Positions 33,515 to 43,293 are shown, numbered from the stretch's first letter. The stretch is 64,000 nucleotides of DNA from Verrucomicrobiota bacterium (GCA_030830965.1 JAURLX010000018.1:1-64000), one strand, 5' to 3'. A program made the numbers and translations. The notes: generated by a model not told the origin, from the sequence alone.

Positions 33515-36500
33515 ATGCGCCTCAACCGTCTCTGCCTTTCCTCCGCCTGCCTTCTCGTGGCGCTCCCCGCCGCCGCGGAGAAGGTGCATTTCAACCGCGA
33601 CATCCGGCCGATCTTCTCCGACACCTGCTTCGCCTGCCACGGGCCGGACGAGAAGAAGGTCAAAGGCGGCCTGCGTCTTGATTCGCCCGAGGCGGCGCTC
33701 AAGGGCGGCAAATCCGGCGATCCGGCTATCGTCCCGGGCAGGCCTGAGGCCAGCCAGGTGGTGAAGCGCCTCCGGACCGACGATCCGGACGACCACATGC
33801 CCCCGGCCGAGTTCCACAAGGTGCTCAGCAAGGATCAAGTCGCGCTGGTGGAACGTTGGATCAAGGAGGGAGCCGAATACCAGGGCCACTGGGCCTTCCA
33901 GGTTCCGGTGAAACCGGCCGTGCCCGCCACGCCCGCCGGCGGCAATGCTATCGACGCCTACCTCGCCGGGCCGATGGCCGCCAAGGGCCTCACGCCGAAT
34001 GGTCCGGCGCCCAAGGCGACCCTGCTGCGCCGCGCCGCGCTGGACCTCACTGGCCTGCCGCCGTCCGACGCCGATCTGCAGGCCTTCCTCGCCGACGGCT
34101 CCCCCGAGGCCTGGTCCAAGGCGCTCGATCGACTGCTGGCCTCGCCCCATTACGGCGAGCACATGGCGGCCCAGTGGCTCGACTTCGCCCGTTACGCCGA
34201 CTCCAACGGATTCCAGAGCGACACGCAGCGCACGATGTGGCCCTATCGCGATTGGGTCATCAACGCCTTCAACGCGAATCAGCCTTTCGACGCCTTCACG
34301 GTCGAGCAGCTCGCGGGCGACCTGCTGCCGAACCCCTCCCGAGACCAGGTCGTCGCCACGGCCTTCAACCGCAACCACCGCCTCAACGGCGAGGGAGGCC
34401 GCATCGTCGAGGAATGGTTCGCCGAAAACGTCATCGACCGCATCGAGACCACGGGATCGACCTGGATGGGGCTGACGATGAACTGCTGCCGCTGCCACGA
34501 CCATAAGTACGACCCCATCTCGCAGAAGGAATTCTACCAGATGTTCGCCTACTTCAATTCGAACGACGAATCTGGCGTCCTCGGCGAATTCGGCGGCTCT
34601 GGCCGGACCCGCGCCGGCGGCAACACGCCTCCGGTCCTCCCGCTTCCCACCCCCGAACAGCAGCAGAAGATCGACGAGGCCGCCGCCGCCCTCGCCTCGG
34701 CCGATTCCGCGCTGAAAGCCATCCCGACGGCTCAACCGGAAAAGTTCGCGACTTGGCTGGCCAGCCAGCGCGCGGCCTTCGCCAAGAACGGCCTGGCCTG
34801 GCAGCCCCTCCCCGGCGAGAAGGTGACCGCCAAGGAGAACGCTGAATTCCGACGTCTGGAGGACGGCTCCTGGCTCGTCTCCGGCGGCACCGCCGCGAAG
34901 GAAACCTACGTGGTGGAGGCTTCCCCTCCCGCCGGCCTGCTTACCGCCGTGCGCCTCGAGGCGCTGCCCGACGATTCCCATCCCAACAAGAGCCTCGGTC
35001 GCGCCTTCAATGGCAACTTCGTGCTCAGCGCCTTCGAGGTGCGCCTGAGGACTGCCGATGGCAAAACCTCCAGCCTCCCCCTGGTGAAAGCGGAAGCTGA
35101 TTACGACCAGCCTGGCTGGAGCATCGCCAAGCTCGCGCCCGCCCCCATGACCAAAGGCAAGGCGAAGAAGGCCTCCAATGACAAGGCAGGCTGGGCCATC
35201 GGCGGCAACCTCGCCGAGAACCGCGTGCCTCGCAAAGCGATCTTCACGGTCGCTCCGACGACCATCCCGACCGGAGCCAAGCTCATCGTGGTGATGCGGC
35301 ATGAGGCCGTGTCGAACCATAGCATCGGCCGCTTCCGCCTGAACGTTTCCGGCCAAGACCCGAAGATGCTCTCGTTGAAGACCGACCCTGCCGCCGAGGC
35401 CGCCCGCCGGCTTCTCGCCAAGCCTGCCGATCAGGTCACCCCGGCCGACCGCAAGGCCCTCGAGAAACTCTTCGCCGACAGCCCGGACCACCCCCGCTAC
35501 GCCGCGAACGCCAAGGTCGAAGCCGCCAAGAAAGCCCACGACGCCGCCCTGTCCGCGCCGGTGACGGTGATGGTGATGAAGGAGCTCCCCAAGCCGCGCG
35601 ACGCCTTCGTGCTCCTCCGTGGCGAATACGACAAGATTGGCCCTAAGGTCGAACGCGCCCTCTTCCGCGCCCTGCCGCCCATGCCCGCCGGCGAACCGAA
35701 CGACCGTCTGGGCTTCGCCCGATGGCTCGTCGACGGCAAGCATCCGCTGACCGGCCGCATCTGGGTCAACCGCGCCTGGGAGCGACTTTTCGGTATCGGC
35801 CTGGTGAAGACCTCCGAGAACTTCGGCTCGCAGGCCGAGTGGCCGAGCAACCCCGAGCTGCTCGACTGGCTGGCGGTGGAGTTCGTCGAACGCGGATGGG
35901 ACATGAAGGCGATGTTCAAGTTGATCATGTCCAGCTCGGCCTACCGGCGTAGCGCCGCAGTGACGGACGAGATGCTCGAGAAGGACCCCGACAACCGCCT
36001 GCTGGCCCGCGGCCCGCGCTTCCGCCTCCCGGCCGAAGTCATCCGCGACCAGGCCCTATGGATCTCCGGACTGCTCGTCGACAAGCAAGGCGGCCCCAGC
36101 GTCAAGCCCTACATGCCCGAGGCGGTCTGGGACGAGACCAGCGTCTACGGGGACATGCGCAACTACAAGTCCGACACGGGCGAGGGCCTCTGGCGCCGCT
36201 CGCTCTACACGATCTGGAAACGCACCGCTGCGCCGCCCTCGATGTTGCTCTTCGACTCTTCCGGGCGGGAAGTGTGCACGGTGAAACGCTCCCGTTCCAA
36301 CACGCCCATGCAGGCGCTTTCGCTCCTCAACGAGACGACGTTCGTCGAAGCCGCCCGCAAACTCGCCGAACGGACGCTCCGCCAGCCCGGCGATGACGAC
36401 GCCCGCCTGGCCTGGATGTTCCGCCGGGTGGTCCGCCGTGATGGCACGCCGGCCGAACTCGAGGTCCTGCGCAAAGGCCTCGAGCGTCGGATGGCGATCT

Positions 36501-36646
36501 ACGCCGCAGACGCCACCCTCGCGCCGAAGCTGCTCGGACAAGGCCTCAGCCCGGTGCCCGCCGACCTCGACAAGGCCCTGCTGGCCGCGTGGACGGTCAC
36601 GGCCAACACCCTTCTCAACCTCGACGAAACCGTCACCCGCGAATGA
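33515..36646 (+). CDS. PSCyt1 / DUF1549 / DUF1553 protein with inserted galactose-binding-like domain
   Basis: About 1043 aa from the ATG at 33515 (signal peptide MRLNRLCLSSACLLVALPAAA); the track start at 33467 lies close behind the terminator and is unlikely. Planctomycete cytochrome C domain with CFACHGPDEKKVKGGLRLDS (Cys about 38); DUF1549 (about 145-345) with RYADSNGF and a second heme-type motif CCRCHDHK (about 324); an inserted beta-rich region at about 425-620 (VVEASPPAGLLTAVRLEAL, AFNGNFVLSAFEVRL) that resembles a discoidin/galactose-binding module; DUF1553 (about 725-1000; HPLTGRIWVNRAWERLFG, CTVKRSRSNTPMQALSLLN). The DUF1501 gene overlaps its stop by ATGA. It is a paralogue of the protein at 23725 but differs in its accessory domain. 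Confidence 0.92.
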   Translation: MRLNRLCLSSACLLVALPAAAEKVHFNRDIRPIFSDTCFACHGPDEKKVKGGLRLDSPEAALKGGKSGDPAIVPGRPEASQVVKRLRTDDPDDHMPPAEFHKVLSKDQVALVERWIKEGAEYQGHWAFQVPVKPAVPATPAGGNAIDAYLAGPMAAKGLTPNGPAPKATLLRRAALDLTGLPPSDADLQAFLADGSPEAWSKALDRLLASPHYGEHMAAQWLDFARYADSNGFQSDTQRTMWPYRDWVINAFNANQPFDAFTVEQLAGDLLPNPSRDQVVATAFNRNHRLNGEGGRIVEEWFAENVIDRIETTGSTWMGLTMNCCRCHDHKYDPISQKEFYQMFAYFNSNDESGVLGEFGGSGRTRAGGNTPPVLPLPTPEQQQKIDEAAAALASADSALKAIPTAQPEKFATWLASQRAAFAKNGLAWQPLPGEKVTAKENAEFRRLEDGSWLVSGGTAAKETYVVEASPPAGLLTAVRLEALPDDSHPNKSLGRAFNGNFVLSAFEVRLRTADGKTSSLPLVKAEADYDQPGWSIAKLAPAPMTKGKAKKASNDKAGWAIGGNLAENRVPRKAIFTVAPTTIPTGAKLIVVMRHEAVSNHSIGRFRLNVSGQDPKMLSLKTDPAAEAARRLLAKPADQVTPADRKALEKLFADSPDHPRYAANAKVEAAKKAHDAALSAPVTVMVMKELPKPRDAFVLLRGEYDKIGPKVERALFRALPPMPAGEPNDRLGFARWLVDGKHPLTGRIWVNRAWERLFGIGLVKTSENFGSQAEWPSNPELLDWLAVEFVERGWDMKAMFKLIMSSSAYRRSAAVTDEMLEKDPDNRLLARGPRFRLPAEVIRDQALWISGLLVDKQGGPSVKPYMPEAVWDETSVYGDMRNYKSDTGEGLWRRSLYTIWKRTAAPPSMLLFDSSGREVCTVKRSRSNTPMQALSLLNETTFVEAARKLAERTLRQPGDDDARLAWMFRRVVRRDGTPAELEVLRKGLERRMAIYAADATLAPKLLGQGLSPVPADLDKALLAAWTVTANTLLNLDETVTRE

Positions 36647-38106
36647 ACTGCAACGACCGTCAATTCCTCGGACTCGACCAGGCCACGAAGATGGCTCTGT
36701 CCCGTCGAACCTTCATCAAGGGCTCCGCCGGCGGCATCGGCCTCGCCGCGCTGGGGTCCCTGATCGGCACGCCGGCCTTCGCCGCCAACCCCGGCCGCGG
36801 CTTCCCGAACTTCAAGCCCAAGGCGAAGCGCATCATCTACCTCTTCCAGTCAGGTGCGCCGTCCCAGATGGACCTCTTCGACCCGAAGCCTCAGCTCGAG
36901 ACGATGCGCGGCAAGGACCTCCCGGACTCGATCCGCAAGGGGCAGCGGCTGACGACGATGACCTCAGGGCAGAAGAACTTCCCGGTCGCCCCGTCGATCT
37001 TCAAGTTCAAGCAGCACGGTCAGTCGGGCAATTGGTTCAGCGAACTCATCCCGCACATCGCCTCGAAATCCGACGAATGGTGCGTGGTCCGGGCGATGCA
37101 CACGGAGGCCATCAACCACGACCCTGCCATCACGTTTATGCAGACCGGCAGCCAGCTCGCCGGCCGGCCGAGCATCGGCGCCTGGTCCGCTTACGGCTTG
37201 GGCAGCGAAAACGCCGACCTCCCCGCCTACGTGGTGATGACGTCCTTCGGCAGCGGACGCCCCGACGATCAGCCGCTCTACGACCGCCTTTGGGGCGCAG
37301 GCTTCCTGCCCTCCAAGCTCCAGGGCGTGAAGCTCCGCAACAAAGGCGAGCGCGTGCTCTACCTGAAGGACCCCGACGGCATCCCGCGTGAGGTCCGCCG
37401 TGAGCAGCTCGATGAGCTCGCCGCCCTCAACAACCAACGACATGGCGCCCTCGGCGACCCGGAGATCCAGACCCGCATCTCCCAGTACGAGATGGCCTTC
37501 CGCATGCAGACGAGCGTTCCCGACCTGCTCGACCTTTCGCAGGAACCCCAACACGTCCTCGACCTCTACGGACCCGACGTGAAGCGCCCGGGCTCGTACG
37601 CCTCCAACTGCCTCCTGGCCCGACGGCTCTGCGAACGCGACGTCCGCTTCGTCCAGCTCTTCCACATGGGCTGGGACCACCATGGCGGCCTGCCCAAGGC
37701 GATCAAAGGCCAGTGCAACGACACCGACCAGGCCACGGCCGGCCTCCTCACCGACCTCAAGCAGCGCGGGCTGCTCGATGACACGCTCGTGGTGTGGGGA
37801 GGCGAATTCGGACGCACCACCTACTCCCAGGGGGCGCTGACGGAGACGAACTATGGTCGCGACCACCACCCTCGCTGCTTCACTGTGCTGATGGCCGGCG
37901 CCGGAGTGAACAAGGGCACGACCTACGGCGAGACCGACGATTTCAGCTACAACATCGTCAAGGACGGCGTCCATGTGCACGACCTCAACGCGACGATCCT
38001 TCATCTGATGGGCGTCCAGCATACCCGCTTGACCTACCGCCACCAGGGACGCGACTTCCGGCTCACCGACATCCACGGCGAGGTCGTGAAGCCACTGCTG
38101 GGCTGA
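36643..38106 (+). CDS. DUF1501 family protein, Tat-exported
   Basis: About 487 aa from the ATG at 36643, which overlaps the DUF1553 stop as ATGA; the track GTG at 36589 is upstream and out of keeping. The Tat signal is LSRRTFIKGSAGGIGLAALG (about 19-38). DUF1501 landmarks: YLFQSGAPSQMDLFDPK (about 67-83), LFHMGWDHHGGLPKAIK (about 338), LVVWGGEFGRTTYSQG (about 380) and VHVHDLNATILHLMGV near the C-terminus. It partners the DUF1553 gene just upstream. Same superfamily and same unknown reaction as the copy at 26939, and it is closer in sequence style to that copy than to the one at 44682. Confidence 0.92.
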   Translation: MNCNDRQFLGLDQATKMALSRRTFIKGSAGGIGLAALGSLIGTPAFAANPGRGFPNFKPKAKRIIYLFQSGAPSQMDLFDPKPQLETMRGKDLPDSIRKGQRLTTMTSGQKNFPVAPSIFKFKQHGQSGNWFSELIPHIASKSDEWCVVRAMHTEAINHDPAITFMQTGSQLAGRPSIGAWSAYGLGSENADLPAYVVMTSFGSGRPDDQPLYDRLWGAGFLPSKLQGVKLRNKGERVLYLKDPDGIPREVRREQLDELAALNNQRHGALGDPEIQTRISQYEMAFRMQTSVPDLLDLSQEPQHVLDLYGPDVKRPGSYASNCLLARRLCERDVRFVQLFHMGWDHHGGLPKAIKGQCNDTDQATAGLLTDLKQRGLLDDTLVVWGGEFGRTTYSQGALTETNYGRDHHPRCFTVLMAGAGVNKGTTYGETDDFSYNIVKDGVHVHDLNATILHLMGVQHTRLTYRHQGRDFRLTDIHGEVVKPLLG

Positions 38107-38109
38107 GGT

Positions 38110-39618
38110 CTACCTGCCGATCTGCTGGCGGAAGAGGACCTTGAAGGGATTCTCGGCCGGGCCCTGCACGTCCTCATTGACCATCAGAGGACGGCACTCC
38201 TTCCACCAGGCCTCGTGACGTGCGATGAGGTCCTTGACGACTTCGGGATGCTCGGCGGCGACGTCATGGGTCTCGCCGTAGTCTTTGGTGACGTCGAAGA
38301 GCATCCAGACCATCTGACCGGGGGCGGACCTGCCCTTTGCGGCCTTGCCGGCCCCCTTCTGGGCGGCCTTGGGCGCGCCGGCCTTGGCCGCGGGGAGCCC
38401 GAGCCCGGGCGTCGAGGACACAAGATGCCAGCGGTTGGTGCGAACACTGGTCTGCTGAAGCCTGCCAGACTCGGGGTCCACGCCTTTGTTCATGTTGCCC
38501 CAGCGGCCGACGTGCGTGAAAAGCGTCCGGTCGGGCCATTCGACGTTTCCTCCCTCGAGCAGAGGCAGGAGACTGCGACCCTCGACCTGCGGCTGGACCT
38601 CGGCGGGGATTTCGACACCCGCGAGCCCGGTGAACGTCCTGAACACATCGATGTGGGCTGTCAGCTGCTTCACTTCGGCAGGAGCAAACCGACCCTTCCA
38701 GCGCCAAAGGGACATGGCCCGAGTGCCGCCTAGGAACGGACTTCCCTTGGAGGCCCTCATGCCGGCGTTGTACACCCGGGTGCCGGCAGTGCCGCCGTTG
38801 TCGTTCATGTAGACGACCAGGGTGTTCTCCGCGATGCCGAGCGCGTCCAGCCGAGCCAGCAGGCGGCCGACGTTCTGGTCGATGTTATGGATCATGCCGA
38901 AGAAGTTCTCGACGTCCTTGCCGAGGCCCTTGCCCTCGTAGAGAGCGGCATCCTCAGGCCGGGCATGGTAGGGGCCGTGGGGAGCGTTGGTGGGGATGTA
39001 AGCAAAGAAACGTCGTTTGGCGGCGACCTCGCCCTCGATCCAGCGCGTAGCCTGGCCAAAGAAAGCATCGGTGCAGTAGGCCTCGGTCTTCTCGAACTTC
39101 CCGTTATGGAGGATCCAGGGGCCGTAGTAGGTGTTGCCCGGGGCGTCGCCACAGCTTCCGGGGTAGGACTGCCCGATCCCTCCCGCGCCATGGATGTACA
39201 CCTCGTCGAATCCCCGTCGGCCGGGCTGGTACTCCGCCTCGTCGCCGAGATGCCACTTGCCGAACACGCCCGTACGGTAGCCCGCCTTCTGCAGCAGCTG
39301 CGGATAGGTCGTCGCCTTCAAGGTCATCCGCTCCCGCTCGAGGATCGTATGGGTCACGCCGTTCTTGAACTCATGCCGTCCGGTCATCAGCGCGCTGCGG
39401 GTCGGGGAACAGGTGGGCGAGACGTGGAAATCCTCGAATCGGACGCTTTCGGAACGCAGGCGGTCCACGTTCGGCGTCTTCAATACGGGGTTTCCGTGGG
39501 CGGAGAGATCGCCGTACCCCTGGTCGTCCGTGAGGATGAAGATGATGTTGGGGGCGGAGGCCGCCCGCAAGGAGCAGGCAACGGCCACGAGTATCAGGGC
39601 GATGGCGTTACGGGGCAT
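38110..39618 (-). CDS. Arylsulfatase A-like sulfatase (formylglycine type)
   Basis: About 502 aa from the ATG at 39618, with a signal peptide (MPRNAIALILVAVACSLRAA) directly followed by PNIIFILTDDQGYGDLS, the metal-binding N-terminus of type I sulfatases. The active-site motif is CSPTRSALMTGR (Cys about 70), CxPxR being the formylglycine modification site. GYRTGVFGKWHLGD (about 118) and DNGGTAGTRVY carry further conserved residues. The track start at 39957 adds 113 spurious residues. The enzyme would remove sulfate esters from an extracellular substrate after maturation by a formylglycine-generating enzyme not seen in this window. It converges on the DUF1501 gene (3-base gap). Confidence 0.93.
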   Translation of the reverse strand: MPRNAIALILVAVACSLRAASAPNIIFILTDDQGYGDLSAHGNPVLKTPNVDRLRSESVRFEDFHVSPTCSPTRSALMTGRHEFKNGVTHTILERERMTLKATTYPQLLQKAGYRTGVFGKWHLGDEAEYQPGRRGFDEVYIHGAGGIGQSYPGSCGDAPGNTYYGPWILHNGKFEKTEAYCTDAFFGQATRWIEGEVAAKRRFFAYIPTNAPHGPYHARPEDAALYEGKGLGKDVENFFGMIHNIDQNVGRLLARLDALGIAENTLVVYMNDNGGTAGTRVYNAGMRASKGSPFLGGTRAMSLWRWKGRFAPAEVKQLTAHIDVFRTFTGLAGVEIPAEVQPQVEGRSLLPLLEGGNVEWPDRTLFTHVGRWGNMNKGVDPESGRLQQTSVRTNRWHLVSSTPGLGLPAAKAGAPKAAQKGAGKAAKGRSAPGQMVWMLFDVTKDYGETHDVAAEHPEVVKDLIARHEAWWKECRPLMVNEDVQGPAENPFKVLFRQQIGR

Positions 39619-39713
39619 GCGGCCAGACTGTTTACCATGACCGGGCACGCAAGACCTACATGCCTTTTGAGCACGAATGAACCAGGGCCTGGTCGCGGAG
39701 CGGTGCGGCGCCG

Positions 39714-40514
39714 TCAGAGGCGAGCGAGACGGAAGGAACGGTAGTCGAGCTGGCCGCTGGAAAGCGCGCGATGGGGAAGCGAACCACGCACGCCCGCGAA
39801 GTCGCGCCCCAAGCCCCTCAAGGGCCATGGCATGCATTCCCTCACGAGGGCCTCGTGGCGGGTTGAGATCGCCTCCATGCCCCGCAGCACCTCGGGGGTT
39901 ATCAGGCGCATGACCTCCAACCTCAGACCTTGGCGTCCCGCCAGCGCGCCCACCCATTCCGGAATACCCGACGCATGACGGAGGTCTGCGTGCAGGAAAA
40001 CACCGCCGGGACGAAGCACGCGCGTCACCTCGGCCACGAAGCCTGGGAAATCGGGGTAGCAGTGGGAGGCCTCGACGTTGAGCACGACGTCAAAGGACGC
40101 GTCCTCGAACGGCAGGGCCTGGGCGTCGCCTTGGACGAACGTCAGACCCGGCAGACGATGGCGGCTCAGGCAGTGTCGCAGGGCTTCAGGATTGAGATCC
40201 AATCCGACGTAGGCGGCAGGGCCGAAGGCACGCACGACCCAGGAGGCCCCGCCGCCGTGGCCGCAACTGACCTCGAGCACGCGCCGGCCATGAAGCTCGG
40301 CATCGCCGACGACGTGCGCGTAGAGCTGCACATGATGCCTCACAGGCTCGTCGCAGGCGTCCAGGACGGGCCGGGTTCCATCGAGAGAATCGTAGGCGTA
40401 GTTGAGAAAATCTACGCCCCGTCCGGCGATTCGTCTGGAGAAAAAAGGGTACCAGGCGCGCCACAGGGCGCGTCGGACCGTGGGACGGGAGAGAGCCTCG
40501 CCCAGCAACCCCAT
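39714..40514 (-). CDS. Class I SAM-dependent methyltransferase
   Basis: A 266-aa soluble protein. Motif I is VLEVSCGHGGGASWVVRAF (about 80-98), followed by YVGLDLNPEAL (motif II), GDAQALPFEDASFDVVLNVEASHCY (motifs post-II to IV, about 128-152) and EVTRVLRPGGVFLHADLR (about 162). The layout is like small-molecule or lipid/quinone methyltransferases (phthiotriol-type annotations are common for such sequences); the substrate is not evident. Its ATG overlaps the stop of the SMUG1 gene as TGATG, so the two are translationally coupled. Confidence 0.88.
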   Translation of the reverse strand: MGLLGEALSRPTVRRALWRAWYPFFSRRIAGRGVDFLNYAYDSLDGTRPVLDACDEPVRHHVQLYAHVVGDAELHGRRVLEVSCGHGGGASWVVRAFGPAAYVGLDLNPEALRHCLSRHRLPGLTFVQGDAQALPFEDASFDVVLNVEASHCYPDFPGFVAEVTRVLRPGGVFLHADLRHASGIPEWVGALAGRQGLRLEVMRLITPEVLRGMEAISTRHEALVRECMPWPLRGLGRDFAGVRGSLPHRALSSGQLDYRSFRLARL

Positions 40515-41245
40515 CAGCTCCAGACCCCCTGTGACATCAATGCCGTGCCCGCCGCCTGCGACCAGCCACGGTTGGCGGCGGGGTTGGCCGGACTGGGATG
40601 AGGAATCCTCGCGAATTTCACGTCGAACCCTGCCAGCGCCTCCTTCGCGCGTTCCTCGGCGTAGCCTCCCACGCCGACGACGGTGCGCACGGAAAGCGCC
40701 TCGACCATACTGCGCAGCATGCGATCACAGGCCGAGTTCACGACGCGCATCGCCTCGGCCGGAAGCTCCTCGGGGACGACATTACGCCCGAGCCTGGTGC
40801 CCTCGATGAACAAGAGCGGGCAGTAGTTATGCACGACATGCCGGCCGAAGAAAGCCCTGGGCGTACCGAAGCGCTCCTGGAAAAAGCCCCAGAGCCGCCT
40901 TCCGCTCACCTCCGACCGCGGGCAGTCGAAACCTGTCACCGTCTTGGCGGGATGCTCGCGGTCCGGCCGGCCCACCGGCCCCGCCAGGCCCAGCCAATCG
41001 CGCACCGCCGCCACCTCGCCGAAAGGCACCCCGGTCTGCGCCATGCCGTAGGGCCCCGGATTCATGCCGAGAAAAAGGATCTCGCGGGGTCCCGAGGCGG
41101 CGTGACCGCGCAGATAGGCCTCATGCCGGGCCCAGGCGTAGTCCAGCGGACGGTAGACGTAGTCGGCCGGCGAAGGGAACGTGAGGCTGGCCAGGGCGCT
41201 CTTCAGCTCCAGCGCCGCGCTCACGACTCGGTCCGCCGTCGACAT
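40514..41245 (-). CDS. smug1: Single-strand-selective uracil-DNA glycosylase, SMUG1 family (UDG family 3)
   Basis: About 243 aa from the ATG at 41245 (the track start at 41323 adds 26 residues). Motif 1 GMNPGPYGMAQTGVPFGE (about 58-75) and motif 2 HPSPANPAANRGW (about 213-225) are the hallmarks of SMUG1; the Asn of GMNPG and the His of HPSP are the catalytic residues in the family. The enzyme excises uracil and oxidised pyrimidines such as 5-hydroxymethyluracil from DNA to start base excision repair. SMUG1 is common in animals and patchy in bacteria, where it is known from some PVC and delta-proteobacterial genomes. It is coupled to a methyltransferase and divergent from speA. Confidence 0.93.
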   Translation of the reverse strand: MSTADRVVSAALELKSALASLTFPSPADYVYRPLDYAWARHEAYLRGHAASGPREILFLGMNPGPYGMAQTGVPFGEVAAVRDWLGLAGPVGRPDREHPAKTVTGFDCPRSEVSGRRLWGFFQERFGTPRAFFGRHVVHNYCPLLFIEGTRLGRNVVPEELPAEAMRVVNSACDRMLRSMVEALSVRTVVGVGGYAEERAKEALAGFDVKFARIPHPSPANPAANRGWSQAAGTALMSQGVWS

Positions 41246-41283
41246 GGCTCGAGACAATCCACCCCTCGGGCGGCGGTCGAGCC
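41246..41283. repeat. Interrupted inverted repeat upstream of the SMUG1 gene
   Basis: GGCTCGA and TCGAGCC form a perfect 7-base dyad with a 24-base spacer in the divergent SMUG1-speA intergenic region, touching the SMUG1 start codon. It could be a weak operator or chance. Confidence 0.22.
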
Positions 41284-41343
41284 GGAACGCGGTTTCCCCT
41301 TGCAGGCAGAGGGGCGCGAGCAAAAGTCGCTCTCCCTACCGAC

Positions 41344-43293
41344 GTGAGCAAAGCGCAGCCCTGGACCATCAAGGACGCCGAGGATTACTACGGCTTCAAA
41401 CGCTGGGGTGGCGACCACTTCTCCGTCGACCCCCAGGGCCATCTCTGCGTGCACCCCAAGGGTGACCACCGGAAGATCCGCATCACCGACATCGTCCGCG
41501 AGGCCGAGGCCTCCGGACTGAAGCCCCCCCTCACCATCCGCGTGCAGGACCTCCTGCGTCACCGGGTCGCCCGGCTCAACGAGGCCTTCCGCTCCGCCAT
41601 CGCCGGCGAGGATTACCGCGGACGCTACCGCGGCGTATTCCCCATCAAGGTCAACCAGCTGCGCGAGGTCGTCGAGGAGATCCTCGACGCGGGCGAGGAG
41701 TACGACTTCGGCCTCGAGGCAGGCTCCAAGCCCGAGCTGATCATCGCGCTAGCCCTCCTCGAGAACCGCAAGGCGCTCCTCATCTGCAACGGCTACAAGG
41801 ACGAGGAATTCATCGAGCTGGCGCTGATGGGTCGCAGGCTGGGCAAGCAAACCATCATCGTGGTCGAACAGCTCTCGGAGATCGACGCCATCATCCGCAT
41901 CGCGAAACGGATGGGCGTGCTCCCGCACATCGGCATCCGCGTGAAGCTCACGACCTCCGGGGAGGGCAAGTGGGCCGAGAGCACGGGCGAAAACGCCAAG
42001 TTCGGGCTTACCGCCGCCGAGATTGTCGAGGTCGCCAGCAAGCTGCGGAAGGCCAAGATGAAGGAGGCGCTGCGGCTCGTCCATTTCCACATCGGCTCCC
42101 AGGTGCCGAACATCGCCACCATCAAGAAAGCGGTCGTGGAGGCCGCCCGCTTCTACTGCGAGCTCAGCCGCATGGGCTTCCCCATGGGGCTGCTCGACGT
42201 AGGCGGAGGCCTGGGCGTCGACTACGACGGCAGCCGTTCCGCCTACGAGTCCTCCATGAACTACAGCATGGAGGTCTACGCCCGGGACGTGGTCGCGAAC
42301 GTCAAGCAGGTCTGCCGCGAGAGCCATGTCGAGGTGCCGGACATCGTCTCCGAATCCGGCCGCGCGCTGGTCGCCCCCCATTCCATCCTCATCTTCGAGG
42401 CCGTCGACCGCATCGCCCGCGACCTCGGCCCGGTGGGCAGGCTTAAGGGCCGGCCCCACCAGGTCGTCCGCGAACTGGATGCCATCCGGCTCAACCGCCG
42501 GCGCTTCGACCCGCTCGAGCGCTACCATGACGCCAAGGCCAAGCGCGAGGAGGCCCATGCTCGCTTCAGCCTGGGCAGCATGCGGCTGGAGGAGCGCGCC
42601 CTGGCCGACCGCCTCTTCTGGGACGTGTGCAGGCAGCTCCGGGCCGACCTCGCCAGCTCGGCGGACGTGCCCGACGAGCTCGCCCGCCTGGACGCGACGC
42701 TGGCCGAGCAGTACGTCTGCAACTTCTCCGTCTTCCAATCCCTGCTCGACCACTGGGCGCTCGACCAGCTCTTCCCCATCGCCCCCATCCACCGCCTGAA
42801 CGAGCGCCCGACGGTCCAGGCGACCCTGGTGGACATCACCTGCGACTCCGACGGAAAGGTGGACGACTTCATCGACTTCGAGGACGTCCGACGCACCTTG
42901 GCGCTCCACCCCCTCAAGGAGGGGCGGCCCTACTACATCGGAGCGTTCATGGTCGGAGCCTACCAGGACATCATGGGCGACCTCCACAACCTCTTCGGCC
43001 GCGTCAACGAGGTACACGCCTTCTTGGAGGACGACGAGGACGATGGGTTCTACATCGAGGAGGCACTCCCTGGATACTCGGTCGAACGCATCCTGGGCAT
43101 GATTCAGTACAACTCCGAAGACCTCTGCCGCATGCTGAAGCGGCAGGTGGACCGCGCCACCAAAGCGGACTCGGTACGACCCCGGGAGGGGGTGGCCATG
43201 GTCGACCTGTACGAGCGGCTCATTCGTGGACGCACCTACCTCATCCCGCATCGGGACGAGAAGGCCAGCCTGCGCAAATCCAACGGGCGCTGA
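41344..43293 (+). CDS. speA: Biosynthetic arginine decarboxylase
   Basis: A 649-aa PLP enzyme, the usual length of SpeA. FPIKVNQLREVVEEIL (about 99-114) carries the PLP-binding lysine, DFGLEAGSKPELIIAL follows, then LVHFHIGSQVPNIATIKKAV (about 240) and VDITCDSDGKVDDFIDFED near residue 495, which includes the conserved Cys/Asp of the second active-site half. It converts arginine to agmatine for polyamine synthesis. The start is a GTG at 41344, giving MSKAQPWTIKDAEDYYG, the standard SpeA N-terminus. No other polyamine genes lie nearby. It ends 3 bases from the convergent flavin reductase gene. The 500-aa antisense ORF is a shadow. Confidence 0.95.
   Translation: MSKAQPWTIKDAEDYYGFKRWGGDHFSVDPQGHLCVHPKGDHRKIRITDIVREAEASGLKPPLTIRVQDLLRHRVARLNEAFRSAIAGEDYRGRYRGVFPIKVNQLREVVEEILDAGEEYDFGLEAGSKPELIIALALLENRKALLICNGYKDEEFIELALMGRRLGKQTIIVVEQLSEIDAIIRIAKRMGVLPHIGIRVKLTTSGEGKWAESTGENAKFGLTAAEIVEVASKLRKAKMKEALRLVHFHIGSQVPNIATIKKAVVEAARFYCELSRMGFPMGLLDVGGGLGVDYDGSRSAYESSMNYSMEVYARDVVANVKQVCRESHVEVPDIVSESGRALVAPHSILIFEAVDRIARDLGPVGRLKGRPHQVVRELDAIRLNRRRFDPLERYHDAKAKREEAHARFSLGSMRLEERALADRLFWDVCRQLRADLASSADVPDELARLDATLAEQYVCNFSVFQSLLDHWALDQLFPIAPIHRLNERPTVQATLVDITCDSDGKVDDFIDFEDVRRTLALHPLKEGRPYYIGAFMVGAYQDIMGDLHNLFGRVNEVHAFLEDDEDDGFYIEEALPGYSVERILGMIQYNSEDLCRMLKRQVDRATKADSVRPREGVAMVDLYERLIRGRTYLIPHRDEKASLRKSNGR

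Noticed and set aside
33494-35743. 749-aa minus-strand ORF opposite the DUF1549/DUF1553 gene
   Set aside because: No domain signature; low-complexity H/R/G/V composition. Shadow ORF.
39619-39957. N-terminal extension of the arylsulfatase in the ORF track
   Set aside because: The 113 extra residues precede a clean signal peptide, are Arg/Pro-rich, and run into the methyltransferase gene region.
41749-43251. 500-aa minus-strand ORF opposite speA
   Set aside because: SpeA is unmistakable on the plus strand; the antisense ORF has no family features.
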